From assembly GCF_036248255.1 (NCBI RefSeq), contig NZ_CP109178.1, forward strand, positions 7,445,001 through 7,509,000: 64,000 bases of DNA, read 5' to 3'. Under the pieces are notes generated by a model. That model searched no databases, was not told the DNA's origin, and saw only the letters and a list, made by a program, of their open reading frames with translations. Shown one piece after another: positions 10,462-19,024 of this stretch. The stretch is from Streptomyces sp. NBC_01717 (GTDB lineage Bacteria > Actinomycetota > Actinomycetes > Streptomycetales > Streptomycetaceae). The translations under genes and the position numbers were made by a program. Within the stretch, counting starts at the first letter, position 1, and each line of letters starts with the position of its first letter.

Positions 10462-12630
10462 TCAGGAGCTCGTGAGGATGACGAGTTGCTGGGTCGCTCG
10501 AGTCATCGCGACATAGCGGTCGACCGCTCCTTCGATGCCGTTGCCGAACTCCTCCGGGTCGATGAGGACGACCAGGTCGAACTCGAGCCCCTTCGACAGC
10601 TCCGGAGTCAGCGACCGGACACGGGACGTCGTCCGGAACGTGGGATCGCCGATGACGCAGGCGATCCCGTCGGCATGTGCGGCGAGCCAGGTGTCGAGGA
10701 TCGAGCTCAGATCCGAAACGGATCCGTGTGCGACGGGGACGCCGCTGCTGCGGATGGAGGCCGGCACGTTGGCGTCCGGGAGCACGGCCCGGATGACCGG
10801 CTCGGCTTCCGCCATGACTTCTTCCGGCGTCCGGTAGTTGATGCTCAGGGAGGCCAGGTTGATCCGGTCGAGCCCGATCCGCTCGAGCCGTTCCTGCCAC
10901 GACTCCGTGAACCCGTGCCTGGCCTGGGCGCGGTCCCCGACGATGGTGAAGCTCCGGGACGGGCACCGGACCAGCAGCATCTGCCACTCCGCGTCGGTGA
11001 GTTCCTGAGCCTCGTCCACGACGATGTGCGCGAACGGGCCGGCGAGCAGGTCCGGGTCGACGTTGGTCAGTTCGGACTCGTCGACCAGGCTGACCTGGGC
11101 GTCTTCGCCGCGCAGCATCGTCACCAGGCCTTCGCCCTCGTCACCGTCGGCGCCGGAGTTGGACACGGCCTCGATCAGGCTGTCGACGACCTGGGTCATG
11201 CGCTCGCGCTGGGCGGCGAGGATGGCCTTGTGCCGACGCTCGCGCCGCGCCGCCTCCGGATCGCCGAGCCGCTGCCGCGCCGCGTCCAGGAGCGGCAGGT
11301 CGGACACCGTCCAGGCCTGGGCGTCCCCGCGCTGCAGCTTCTGAACGTCGTCGGGGCTGAGCCAGGGAGCGCACATCCGCAGATAGGCGGGTACCGACCA
11401 CAGGTCTCCGACGAGGTCAGCCGCTTCGAGCAGCGGCCACGCGCGGTCGAAGGCCGTGATCAGTTCCCTGTTCTGCCGCAGCGACTTGCGGAGCAGGTCG
11501 GCCGAGACGTCGCCGTCGTGCTTGTCCACCAGGATCGTGAGCAGCTCCTCCCAGACCTGTTCGCGCGCCTCGTTGTGCGGAGTACCGGGTTCTGCCGCTT
11601 CGAACGCCACGGCCCAGTCGTCGGCGCTCAGCCAGATGTCGGACCAGTGAGTCGTGACCGTCATCCCCTTCGTAGGCGGCTCCTCATAGAACCTGACGGT
11701 CGTCTCGATCGCCTTCACCAGGTTCGCGGACGACTTCAGGGCGGCCACGTCCGGGTCGGCCTCGACCGCTGCTGCGGCTCCCTCGGCGACGAGGTCCCGC
11801 AGCGTGCAGGTCTGCACGCCCTCCTCGCCGAGGCTGGGGAGGACGTCGGCGACGTAGGCCAGGTAGGGCCGGTGCGGACCGACGAACAGCACACCGCCCC
11901 GACGGTGACCGAGGCGAGGGTCGGAGTAGAGGAGGTAGGCGGAACGGTGCAGAGCGACGACGGTCTTCCCCGTACCCGGGCCGCCGTCGACGACGAGAGC
12001 GCCGCGGGATCCCGCACGGATGATGGCGTCCTGGTCGGCCTGGATGGTGCCGAGCACGTCTCGCATCCGTGCCGACCTGTTGCTGCCCAGGCTGGCGATG
12101 AAGGCGGACTGGTCGTCGAGCGCGGCGTGCCCGGCGAACCCGTCCGAGGTGAAGACCTCGTCCCAGTAGTCGCTGATCCGGCCGCGGGTCCAGCGATACC
12201 TGCGGCGGCTTGCCAGACCCATCGGGTTGGCGTGGGTGGCTCCGAAGAACGGCTCGGCCGCGGGGGAGCGCCAGTCGAGCAGCAGCCGACGGCCCGTGCT
12301 GTCCGTAAGGCCAAGTCGTCCGACGTACACCGGTTCGGGGTCGTCCGCGCTGACCATGTGCCCGAGGCACAGGTCCAGACCGAAGCGACGCAGTGCGCGC
12401 AGACGAGTGGTCAGCCGGTGGATCTCCGCGTCCCGGTCCATCGCCTGCCGGCCCACGCCGCCGGGTGCCCTGCGCTCGGCATCGAGGCGGTCGGACAGTT
12501 CGGTGATCGCCTGCTCAAGGCTCTCCGCGAGGGCCGCGAAGTGCTGCTCGTCACCGGCGATCAGCGTCGGGCCGGCCTTGGGGGAAAGGTGGTCGGGAAG
12601 GTCAAACACGCTGGTGGTCAGCGGGTTCAC
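10462..12630 (-). CDS. helR: HelR/HelD-type RNA polymerase-associated helicase-like protein
   Basis: A 722-residue superfamily-1 (UvrD/Rep-like) ATPase of the HelD group, which bind RNA polymerase and free it from stalled complexes. Walker A GGPGTGKT is at residues 216-223 (Lys222), Walker B IVVDEAQELTD around Asp539-Glu540, motif III FTIVGDRAQA follows, and YVAMTRATQQLVIL closes the second RecA fold. The N-terminus (AALAESLEQAITELSDRL) should form the coiled coil that enters the secondary channel. HelR proteins of this branch protect the polymerase from rifamycins; the RAE-type sites here support that role. I prefer the GTG at 12630 (GGAG eight bases upstream; an RAE-like site lies just before it). 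A GTG at 12825, overlapping the glycosyltransferase stop, would add 65 residues of unconvincing sequence. Confidence 0.85.
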   Translation of the reverse strand: MNPLTTSVFDLPDHLSPKAGPTLIAGDEQHFAALAESLEQAITELSDRLDAERRAPGGVGRQAMDRDAEIHRLTTRLRALRRFGLDLCLGHMVSADDPEPVYVGRLGLTDSTGRRLLLDWRSPAAEPFFGATHANPMGLASRRRYRWTRGRISDYWDEVFTSDGFAGHAALDDQSAFIASLGSNRSARMRDVLGTIQADQDAIIRAGSRGALVVDGGPGTGKTVVALHRSAYLLYSDPRLGHRRGGVLFVGPHRPYLAYVADVLPSLGEEGVQTCTLRDLVAEGAAAAVEADPDVAALKSSANLVKAIETTVRFYEEPPTKGMTVTTHWSDIWLSADDWAVAFEAAEPGTPHNEAREQVWEELLTILVDKHDGDVSADLLRKSLRQNRELITAFDRAWPLLEAADLVGDLWSVPAYLRMCAPWLSPDDVQKLQRGDAQAWTVSDLPLLDAARQRLGDPEAARRERRHKAILAAQRERMTQVVDSLIEAVSNSGADGDEGEGLVTMLRGEDAQVSLVDESELTNVDPDLLAGPFAHIVVDEAQELTDAEWQMLLVRCPSRSFTIVGDRAQARHGFTESWQERLERIGLDRINLASLSINYRTPEEVMAEAEPVIRAVLPDANVPASIRSSGVPVAHGSVSDLSSILDTWLAAHADGIACVIGDPTFRTTSRVRSLTPELSKGLEFDLVVLIDPEEFGNGIEGAVDRYVAMTRATQQLVILTSS

Positions 12631-12664
12631 GTAATCGGCTCCGATCTGAGGTCGCTCGCGACCA

Positions 12665-12683
12665 TGTGCGTGCGGCAAGGCGT
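12665..12683 (-). promoter_or_regulatory. Degenerate RAE-like element upstream of helR
   Basis: On the plus strand this 19-mer contains TGCGGCAAGGC, matching 14 of 19 bases of the RAE consensus as I remember it (GGGGCTTGCGGCAAGGCCC). It ends 34 bases before the preferred helR GTG. It suggests that helR can be transcribed from its own rifamycin-responsive promoter as well as by read-through from the glycosyltransferase gene. Confidence 0.5.
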
Positions 12684-12821
12684 CTGGACTGGGGTGACGA
12701 ACCGGGTGGCCGTGACGAGCAACGCTCCGCCCGGCGTCGGACCCGTGGCCGTTGTCGGTCGAGGTCGTCAGGGTGTGCAGGTTCCCGTGCTCCGGGTCCT
12801 GGCTCGGTGATCCCTCGTGGT

Positions 12822-14063
12822 TCACGCGGACATCGGCGCCCTTTCCCGGCTGATCGTGTCGAGCAGCAGCTTCGCGGCCACCGTCGCCCCGTCGGCGCGG
12901 ACCGCGCCGGCCACGGCCCTCGCTCGGGCGCGGGTCTCAGGTGTCAGGGCCGTCCTGAGCGCGGCGGACAGGGACTCGGTGGTCGGGGTAGGACCGTCGT
13001 GTGCCGCGCCGATGCCCAGGCCCGCCACCCGGCCGGCCCAGTACGGCTGGTCCGCCAACTGGGGTACCACCACTTGGGGAGCGCCGGCCCGGGCGGCCGT
13101 GGTCGTGGTGCCCGCGCCGCCGTGGTGCACGACGGCGGCCACCCGGCCGAACAGTGCCTGCTGGTTGACCTCGCCGACGACGAAGCAGTCGTCATGGTCG
13201 TCGATCAGGGCAAGGTCGGCCCAGCCGCGCGAGGCGAGTACGCGGCAGCCCTGCGCGCGGACGACCTCGACGGCCACCTGGGCGACGTCCTTCGAAGCGC
13301 GCATGGGCATGCTGCCGAAGCCCACGTACACCGGTGGTTCGCCGGCCTCGAGGAACGCTTCCAGGTCGTCCGGGAGCGGGCGTTCGTCCGGCAGGATCCA
13401 CGCGCCGGTCTGCACGACGTCGAGGTCCGGTGTCTCCTGCCACGGGTCCAGGGTCGGGTCCGTCGCCAGCCACGGCCGGTCGCCGATGACGTAGTCGCGG
13501 ACGTTGCCCACCGGGGGCAGGCCGATCGACGCCCGGTTGACGTTGAGCGCCTCACCGAACAGCGCATTGATGTTCTGGACGTCCAGGTCCCACAGCACCC
13601 GGTTGTCGGTCACGTCCGGCGGGAACGGCCGGCCCGGATAGGCCAGCGGCGGGTGGTGCGGCGACGGCAGGGTGAGCTGCTGGAAAGTCACGGACACGGA
13701 GCGGATGCCCAGTTTCTCGGCCACCGACCGCGCGCCGGCCGCGGCCGGCATCGCGCCGGTCGCCACCAGCACATCACATCCCTCGGCCGCCGCGGGGACC
13801 GCGGCGAACTGACTGGCGATCAACTCGGCGGCGCGCCGCGGCAGGTTCGCCGACGACGGCGGCGGCGACGCAGTCGTCAGCGCGCGCGCCGACTGGCCGA
13901 CGGGCACCATCGGCACGCCGACATCGGCCAGTCGCTGCGCGAAGTCCTCGTCCGGCGGCGCGCACACCCGCACCTCCGCGCCGAGTGCCCGCAACTGCAC
14001 CGCGAGTCCCACCAACGGCTCGACGTCCCCGCGCGACCCATACGTAGACAACAACACACGCAC
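12822..14063 (-). CDS. rgt: Probable rifamycin glycosyltransferase (GT-B, MGT-like)
   Basis: A 413-residue GT-B fold glycosyltransferase of the UDP-sugar natural-product family. The N-terminal acceptor domain opens with RVLLSTYGSRGDVEPL, and the C-terminal donor domain carries HHGGAGTTTTAARAGAP at residues 313 onward. I infer that it glycosylates and inactivates rifamycins, because a near-perfect RAE palindrome lies 61-79 bases upstream and a HelR gene follows on the same strand; without that context it could be any macrolide- or polyphenol-type glycosyltransferase. The GTG at 14063 starts the conserved domain and has GGGAG nine bases upstream; a longer ATG at 14147 would run through the RAE. 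Confidence 0.78.
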   Translation of the reverse strand: MRVLLSTYGSRGDVEPLVGLAVQLRALGAEVRVCAPPDEDFAQRLADVGVPMVPVGQSARALTTASPPPSSANLPRRAAELIASQFAAVPAAAEGCDVLVATGAMPAAAGARSVAEKLGIRSVSVTFQQLTLPSPHHPPLAYPGRPFPPDVTDNRVLWDLDVQNINALFGEALNVNRASIGLPPVGNVRDYVIGDRPWLATDPTLDPWQETPDLDVVQTGAWILPDERPLPDDLEAFLEAGEPPVYVGFGSMPMRASKDVAQVAVEVVRAQGCRVLASRGWADLALIDDHDDCFVVGEVNQQALFGRVAAVVHHGGAGTTTTAARAGAPQVVVPQLADQPYWAGRVAGLGIGAAHDGPTPTTESLSAALRTALTPETRARARAVAGAVRADGATVAAKLLLDTISRERAPMSA

Positions 14064-14123
14064 TCCGTGACTCTCCCAACTCCGTCGGTTCCGGCTTCGG
14101 CCGCCGATTCTGCGGCATGACCC

Positions 14124-14142
14124 GGGCCTTGCCGCAAGGCCC
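14124..14142 (-). promoter_or_regulatory. Rifamycin-associated element (RAE), perfect 19-bp palindrome
   Basis: GGGCCTTGCCGCAAGGCCC is a perfect inverted repeat (GGGCCTTGC, C, GCAAGGCCC). Read on the minus strand it differs at one position from the RAE consensus as I recall it. RAEs lie upstream of rifamycin-inactivating genes and helR in actinomycetes and make them rifamycin-inducible. A weak -10 (CAGAAT on the minus strand, near 14107-14112) follows it. Confidence 0.82.
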
Positions 14143-14598
14143 CCCATGCGCTATACGTTGAGAGTGGAAAGGAGTGGGTACTCCTCTTTCCTCTTCCTCG
14201 TCCGCTGTGAACGGACGACCTCCTCGAGAAGCGCCGCGCCTCGTACGGCACTGTCGGCCCTCTTCACGAGCCACTGGCGACTGGCTGTCCGCCCGTCCGG
14301 TGGATGCCTACGACCCGGGCCATGAAGCAGTCGGCGCGCAGACGCGCGACGGTGCGCGAACCGGTGAATCGCCGAGCCGCCCGGTCACGACGTGCCGGAG
14401 ACGGTCCTGCGGGAGCCTAGGGTCGCTCGCATGACGACCATCGACGTGGCAGACCTCGGCCGAAGCATCGAGTCGAGGTCGCCCGCGACCGTGGTGCCCC
14501 GACCGGCTCGGATCTCCTCCTTTCCGGCGCCCGGACGCCGCCCCGGCGCCCGATAGGTGCCGGCAACCAGCACTTCGCACCGGAGAGCCAGGATCAGG
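14143..14598. other. Intergenic region between the RAE locus and tetR
   Basis: No convincing gene is seen on either strand; short frames here lack ribosome sites and recognisable domains. The only structure noted is an imperfect hairpin: GGAAAGGAGT (14166-14175) against ACTCCTCTTTCC (14180-14191), 10 pairs with one bulged base and a GGGT loop. Its role is unknown; it could be an operator or an RNA hairpin. Confidence 0.4.
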
Positions 14599-14639
14599 AA
14601 TGAGACGATGGTGTCTCATTTGGGTTATGGTTGTCTCAT
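14599..14639 (+). promoter_or_regulatory. TetR operator and promoter region
   Basis: AATGAGAC (14599-14606), six bases, GTCTCATT (14613-14620) form an 8-bp perfect inverted repeat; GTCTCAT recurs at 14633-14639, running into the tetR ATG. A -10-like TATGGT (14626-14631) lies so close to the ATG that a leaderless mRNA is possible. Binding here would block both tetR and the pump gene. Confidence 0.72.
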
Positions 14640-15189
14640 GACTGTCGACCGTGAGCAGGTGCTGCGCAGCGCTGCCGCTCTGCTGACCCGTAAATCGACC
14701 GCCACCATGGATGAGGTCGCCAAGGCCGCGGGCATCGGACGCGCCACCTTGCACCGGCACTTCGCCGGACGGGACGCTCTGGTCAGAGCGTTGGAGAACC
14801 TGGGGATCCAGGAGTTCGAAGCGGCCCTCGACGCTGCCGCGCTCGGCGAAGGGCCCTCGGAGCAGGCGCTGCGCCGGCTGATCGCGGCTGTCGAACCGAG
14901 CGCCGGACTGCTGTCCTTCCTCGTCACCGAGAACCAGCTCTTCGAGGGTGACGAGGTGAACGAGGGCTGGAACCGGCTGGACGCGCGGGTCTCCGCCTTC
15001 TTCCGGCGCGGCCAGGAGCGCGGCGAGTTCCGGATCGACCTGACCCCCGCCTGGCTGACCGAGGCCCTGTACGGGCTCGTCTCCACCGGCGCCTGGGCCG
15101 TCCAGGCGGGCCGGGTAGCCGGACAGGACTTCCAGTACATGATCGTCGAGCTGTTGCTCGGCGGAGCACGCCGGAGCGTGGAGCAATGA
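14638..15189 (+). CDS. TetR-family transcriptional repressor
   Basis: A 183-residue TetR regulator: the N-terminal helix-turn-helix (about residues 20-45) reads ATMDEVAKAAGIGRATLHRHFAGRDAL, followed by a helical ligand-binding domain. It overlaps the start of a DHA2 efflux gene by four bases (ATGA), so the two form one regulatory unit in which a toxic substrate would relieve repression. The ATG at 14638 has no ribosome site, which fits leaderless translation; the inverted-repeat operator ends immediately before it. The inducer is unknown. Confidence 0.92.
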   Translation: MTVDREQVLRSAAALLTRKSTATMDEVAKAAGIGRATLHRHFAGRDALVRALENLGIQEFEAALDAAALGEGPSEQALRRLIAAVEPSAGLLSFLVTENQLFEGDEVNEGWNRLDARVSAFFRRGQERGEFRIDLTPAWLTEALYGLVSTGAWAVQAGRVAGQDFQYMIVELLLGGARRSVEQ

Positions 15190-16730
15190 CCAGCATCGAA
15201 CAGTACGCGGCGACCTCGGACGAGCTGCGCCGCCCCGGACGGTGGATCGCGCTGGCCGTGCTCGTCCTCGCCGTGCTGCTGGTGGCCATCGACGCCACCG
15301 TCCTGGGCCTTGCGACGCCGTTCCTCACCGAGGATCTCGAGCCGACCGGCACCCAGCTGCTCTGGATCGGCGACGTCTACTCGTTCGTCATCGCCGGGCT
15401 CCTGGTCTCCATGGGCAGCCTCGGTGACCGCATCGGCCGCAAGAAGCTGCTGTTGAGCGGCGCCACGGCGTTCGGCGCGGTCTCCGTGCTCAACGCGTAC
15501 GCGAACAGCCCAGAGATGATGATCCTGGCGCGGGCACTGCTCGGCGTCGCGGGCGCCACCTTGATGCCGTCCACCCTCGCCCTGATCCGCAACCTCTTCA
15601 ACGACCCGCGCGAGCGCTCACTGGCCATCGGTATCTGGGGTGCCATGGCCTCCGCGGGCGCGGCCGTCGGCCCGGTCGTCGGCGGGTTCCTGCTGGAGCA
15701 CTTCTGGTGGGGGTCGGTCTTTCTGATCAACCTGCCGGTGATGGCGGTCCTCGTGGTCGTCGGCGTCCGGATGATCCCCGAGTCGAAGAACCCGGCGCCC
15801 GGCCCCTGGGACCTGATGAGTGTCGCGCTCTCCCTGGTCGGCATGATCGGTGTCGTGTACGCCATCAAGGATCTGGCCGCACACGGGGCGAGCTGGGAGG
15901 TCGCCGTCGCGGGGATCGGCGGTGCGGTCGCACTCTGGTGGTTCGTACGCAGGCAGCTCAAGCTGCCGGATCCGCTGCTGGACATGCGGCTGTTCCACCA
16001 CCGGGGTTTCTCGGGCGCGGTCCTCGCCGATCTGCTGACCATCCTCGGCCTGTCCGGACTGGTCTTCTTCCTCTCCCAGTTCCTGCAACTGGTTCAGGGG
16101 CGCGGCCCGCTGGAGGCCGGACTCGCCGAGTTGCCGGCCGCCGTCGGAGCGGTGACCTGCGGTCTGATCGCCGGTCAGGCCGCCCGCCGGTTCACGGTCC
16201 GGTTCGTGGTGTCCGCCGGGCTCGCGGCAGTCGGTCTCGCGCTCGCCGCCGTCACCTTCGTCCACCAGGAGACCGGCTATCCACTGATCGGCCTGCTGCT
16301 GCTGGTCGTCGGCATCGGCGCGGGCTTCGCCTTCACCGTGACCTCGGACGTGATCCTCTCCAGCGTCCCGAAGGAGCACGCGGGCTCCGCGTCCGCGGTC
16401 TCCGAGACGGCGTACGAACTCGGCGCCGCCCTCGGCATCGCCCTGCTCGGCTCCATCGTCACCGGCGTCTACCAGGACTTCGTCACCCCGCACGGCGTCC
16501 CGGCCGGTGCCGCAGCGGCGGCCCACGAGTCCCTGGGCGGCGCCGTCGAAGCGGCCCACGGCCTCCCGGCGGAGCAGGCGCACGCACTGGTCTCGGCGGC
16601 ACAGGACTCGTTCGTCGACGGGTTGCACATCGCCGCGGGCATCGGCGCGGTGGTCCTGATCGCGACGGCGGCCGCCGCCTGGTTCCTGCTGCGCGGCCAG
16701 GCGCTGGAGGAGGAGATCGAGCATCCGTAG
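15186..16730 (+). CDS. DHA2-family (EmrB/QacA-type) drug:H+ antiporter, 14 TM
   Basis: A 514-residue major-facilitator efflux pump. The hydrophobicity pattern gives about 14 membrane helices. Motif A of MFS transporters appears as GSLGDRIGRKKLLLSG after TM2 (about residues 77-92), and the motif-C type GPVVGGFLLE near TM5 is typical of antiporters. Asp39 in TM1 (LLVAIDATVLGLATPF) matches the DHA2 pattern. It is coupled to the TetR gene upstream and ended by a 16-bp hairpin. It should export hydrophobic or cationic drugs from the cytoplasm; the actual substrate cannot be predicted. Confidence 0.93.
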   Translation: MTSIEQYAATSDELRRPGRWIALAVLVLAVLLVAIDATVLGLATPFLTEDLEPTGTQLLWIGDVYSFVIAGLLVSMGSLGDRIGRKKLLLSGATAFGAVSVLNAYANSPEMMILARALLGVAGATLMPSTLALIRNLFNDPRERSLAIGIWGAMASAGAAVGPVVGGFLLEHFWWGSVFLINLPVMAVLVVVGVRMIPESKNPAPGPWDLMSVALSLVGMIGVVYAIKDLAAHGASWEVAVAGIGGAVALWWFVRRQLKLPDPLLDMRLFHHRGFSGAVLADLLTILGLSGLVFFLSQFLQLVQGRGPLEAGLAELPAAVGAVTCGLIAGQAARRFTVRFVVSAGLAAVGLALAAVTFVHQETGYPLIGLLLLVVGIGAGFAFTVTSDVILSSVPKEHAGSASAVSETAYELGAALGIALLGSIVTGVYQDFVTPHGVPAGAAAAAHESLGGAVEAAHGLPAEQAHALVSAAQDSFVDGLHIAAGIGAVVLIATAAAAWFLLRGQALEEEIEHP

Positions 16731-16780
16731 AGTTCTCCGCGAGCTGTCGCGCCTTCGGCCGTACGAGTGGTCGTGAGATA

Positions 16781-16821
16781 CGGAAGGGCCCGTACCGCCA
16801 AGCGGGGTACGGGCCCTTCCG
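16781..16821. terminator. 16-bp bidirectional terminator hairpin
   Basis: CGGAAGGGCCCGTACC (16781-16796) pairs perfectly with 16806-16821 around a 9-base loop. It lies between the convergent efflux and acyltransferase genes and can stop transcription from both sides. Confidence 0.85.
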
Positions 16822-16842
16822 ATGTCCTGCGGATCCGCCCGA

Positions 16843-17514
16843 TCAGGCGGCCTTGGCTTTCGTCGCATACATGTCGACGTACTCCTGGCCGGAGAGCCGC
16901 ATCACCTCGGCCATCACGGAGTCCGTCACCGCCCGCAGCACGTAGCGGTCGCGGTCCATGCCCTCGTAGCGGGAGAACTCCATCGGCTCACCGAACCGGA
17001 CCGTCACCTTGCCGGGCCTGGGGAGTCCCGCACCACCTGGCTGCAGCTTGTCCGTGCCGATCATCGCGAACGGCACCACGGGCGCACCCGTCATCAGAGT
17101 CAGCCGTGCGATGCCCGTACGGCCCCGGTAGAGCCGCCCGTCGGGGGAGCGGGTGCCCTCCGGGTAGATGGCGAACGCCTTGCCCTGCTCCAGCACCCGA
17201 CGGCCCGTCATCAGCGCCGCGACACCGCCGCGTCCGCCGTCCCGGTCCACCGGGATCATGCCGCAGCCGGTGAAGAACCAGGCCATCAGCCGGCCCTTGA
17301 GCCCCTTGCCCGTCACGTACTCGTCCTTGCCGATGTAGAACACCGGCCGGTCGCAGCAGATCGGCATGATCATCGAGTCGATGAACGTCAGATGGTTGCC
17401 CGCGAGGATCACCGGACCGTCTCCGGGGATGTTCTTCACGCCTTCCACCTGGGGGCGGAACATCAGGCGCAAGAGCGGTCCGAGCACTGCCTTGATGAGT
17501 GCGTGTCGGGACAA
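16843..17514 (-). CDS. 1-acyl-sn-glycerol-3-phosphate acyltransferase-like protein (PlsC family)
   Basis: A 223-residue membrane-associated acyltransferase that would make phosphatidic acid from lysophosphatidic acid. The HX4D catalytic motif is NHLTFID (His41, Asp46) and the substrate block is YPEGTRSPDG at residues 117-126. The best start is a TTG at 17514, preceded by GGAGGA (minus strand, 17524-17519) four bases away; the frame is open far upstream but without family similarity. It is divergent from a glycerophosphodiesterase gene, another phospholipid enzyme, across about 235 bases. Confidence 0.9.
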   Translation of the reverse strand: MSRHALIKAVLGPLLRLMFRPQVEGVKNIPGDGPVILAGNHLTFIDSMIMPICCDRPVFYIGKDEYVTGKGLKGRLMAWFFTGCGMIPVDRDGGRGGVAALMTGRRVLEQGKAFAIYPEGTRSPDGRLYRGRTGIARLTLMTGAPVVPFAMIGTDKLQPGGAGLPRPGKVTVRFGEPMEFSRYEGMDRDRYVLRAVTDSVMAEVMRLSGQEYVDMYATKAKAA

Positions 17515-17749
17515 CGGTTCCTCCGGTGTAGTGGCCAGGGCCGGCCGAGGCGCGGGATCGTGACGGTATATGCAGGTGAGGACGATACTCGCGGGTACTC
17601 GCTGATCGCACATCGGGTTCATCGAGTGGATACGCAGTGTTGACGTGTGTTTCCGCCATGTTCGTCCACGGGCTGCCGCACGGATGGCGCAGTTCCCTAC
17701 GATCAGGCCTCGCTCGACGGTGCCACACATCACATGCGAGGGAGCAGTC

Positions 17750-18925
17750 ATGACAGAGCGTGCGCAGGCGAACCCCGGTCGGCGGACCGTCCTGGGAGCG
17801 GGAGCGGCCGTCCTGGGCGCGGCCGCCCTCGGACTGCCGGGTACGGCGAACGCCGCCGAGAACACGGCCGGGTCCGTCGACGGTCGGTCCGGCGGTCACG
17901 GTCACCGGCTGGACCTTCCGGTGCCGACCGTCATCGGGCACCGCGGCACCAGCGGCTACCGCCCCGAGCACACCCTCGGCTCGTACCAGCTGGCACTCGA
18001 CATGGGTGCGCACATCATCGAGCAGGACCTGGTGCCCACCAAGGACGGCCACCTTGTCTGCCGTCACGAGAACGACATAACCGCCACCACCGATGTCTCC
18101 GCCCACCCCGAGTTCGCGAGCCGCAGGACGACGAAGACCGTCGACGGCGTCTCCCTCACCGGCTGGTTCACCGAGGACTTCACCCTCGCCGAGCTGAAGA
18201 CGCTCCGCGCCAAGGAGCGCATCCCCGGCAACCGTCAGAAGAACACCCTCTATGACGGCCGCTGGGAGGTCCCCACCTTCGAAGAGGTGCTCCAGTGGGC
18301 CGACCGTGAGGGCCGCAGGCGCGGGAAGCAGGTCTGGCTGTACGTCGAGACGAAGCACCCCACCTACTTCCGCGGCCTCGGCCTCGGCCTGGAGGAGCCG
18401 CTTGCCAAGCTGCTGCGCCGCTACGACCGCCACCGCAAGCAGTCGCCGCTCATCCTCCAGTCCTTCGAGCCCACCAGCATCCAGCGGCTCTCGAAGCTCG
18501 TCGCCACCCCGCGTGTCGTCCTGCTCTCCGGAGCGGGATCGAAGCCCTGGGACTTCGTGGCGACCGGTGACCCGCGCACCGTCGACGATCTCGTCAAGCC
18601 CTCGGGGCTGACGTGGCTGGCGTCCTTCGCGCAGGGTATCGGCCCCACCCTGGACCTGATCATCCCCAAGGACGCGTCGGGCCGGCTCGCCACGCCGACC
18701 ACCCTGGTGAAGGACGCGCACGCGCAGGGCCTGATCCTGCACCCGTACACCATGCGCAACGAGAACACCTTCCTGCCCGCCGACTTCCGGCGCGGTACGG
18801 ACCCCAACGCGTACGGCGACGCATTCGGCGCGTTCCAGGCGTACTTCGCGACAGGTATTGACGGGATCTTCTCCGACAACCCGGACACGGCTCTGCTCGC
18901 CGCGGCCGACTTCACCGGGAACTGA
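17750..18925 (+). CDS. Secreted glycerophosphodiester phosphodiesterase
   Basis: A 391-residue enzyme that cleaves glycerophosphodiesters to glycerol-3-phosphate and an alcohol. The N-terminus GRRTVLGAGAAVLGAAALGLPGT (residues 10-32) is a twin-arginine-type signal with AxA-like cleavage near ANAA, so it acts outside the cell. The GDPD barrel begins with VIGHRG (His64-Arg65), then RPEHT (Glu74), Glu91 and Asp93 in IIEQDLV, and His106 in CRHEND, the metal and catalytic residues. The ATG at 17750 has GAGGGAG at 17738-17744. It may feed the cell phosphate or glycerol; no regulator site was recognised. Confidence 0.93.
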   Translation: MTERAQANPGRRTVLGAGAAVLGAAALGLPGTANAAENTAGSVDGRSGGHGHRLDLPVPTVIGHRGTSGYRPEHTLGSYQLALDMGAHIIEQDLVPTKDGHLVCRHENDITATTDVSAHPEFASRRTTKTVDGVSLTGWFTEDFTLAELKTLRAKERIPGNRQKNTLYDGRWEVPTFEEVLQWADREGRRRGKQVWLYVETKHPTYFRGLGLGLEEPLAKLLRRYDRHRKQSPLILQSFEPTSIQRLSKLVATPRVVLLSGAGSKPWDFVATGDPRTVDDLVKPSGLTWLASFAQGIGPTLDLIIPKDASGRLATPTTLVKDAHAQGLILHPYTMRNENTFLPADFRRGTDPNAYGDAFGAFQAYFATGIDGIFSDNPDTALLAAADFTGN

Positions 18926-18943
18926 CCCCGCCGCGCACGTCAG

Positions 18944-19007
18944 CACCCGGCCGGGCATGCCCCGGTCGGGTGGTGCGTCCCGCGGACGGGAACGGGCCGT
19001 CCGCGGG
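18944..19007 (+). terminator. Tandem hairpins after the glycerophosphodiesterase gene
   Basis: CACCCGGCCGGG (18944-18955) pairs with 18961-18972 with one wobble, and CCCGCGGAC (18979-18987) pairs perfectly with GTCCGCGGG (18999-19007). Either could end transcription from the upstream gene. Confidence 0.7.
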
Positions 19008-19024
19008 TGTACGTCGGGTGGGGT

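Noticed and set aside
12631..12825. Longer HelR N-terminus starting at the GTG that overlaps the glycosyltransferase stop
   Set aside because: The extra 65 residues are His/Pro/Arg-rich without family similarity, and an RAE-like site falls within this stretch; kept only as an alternative start.
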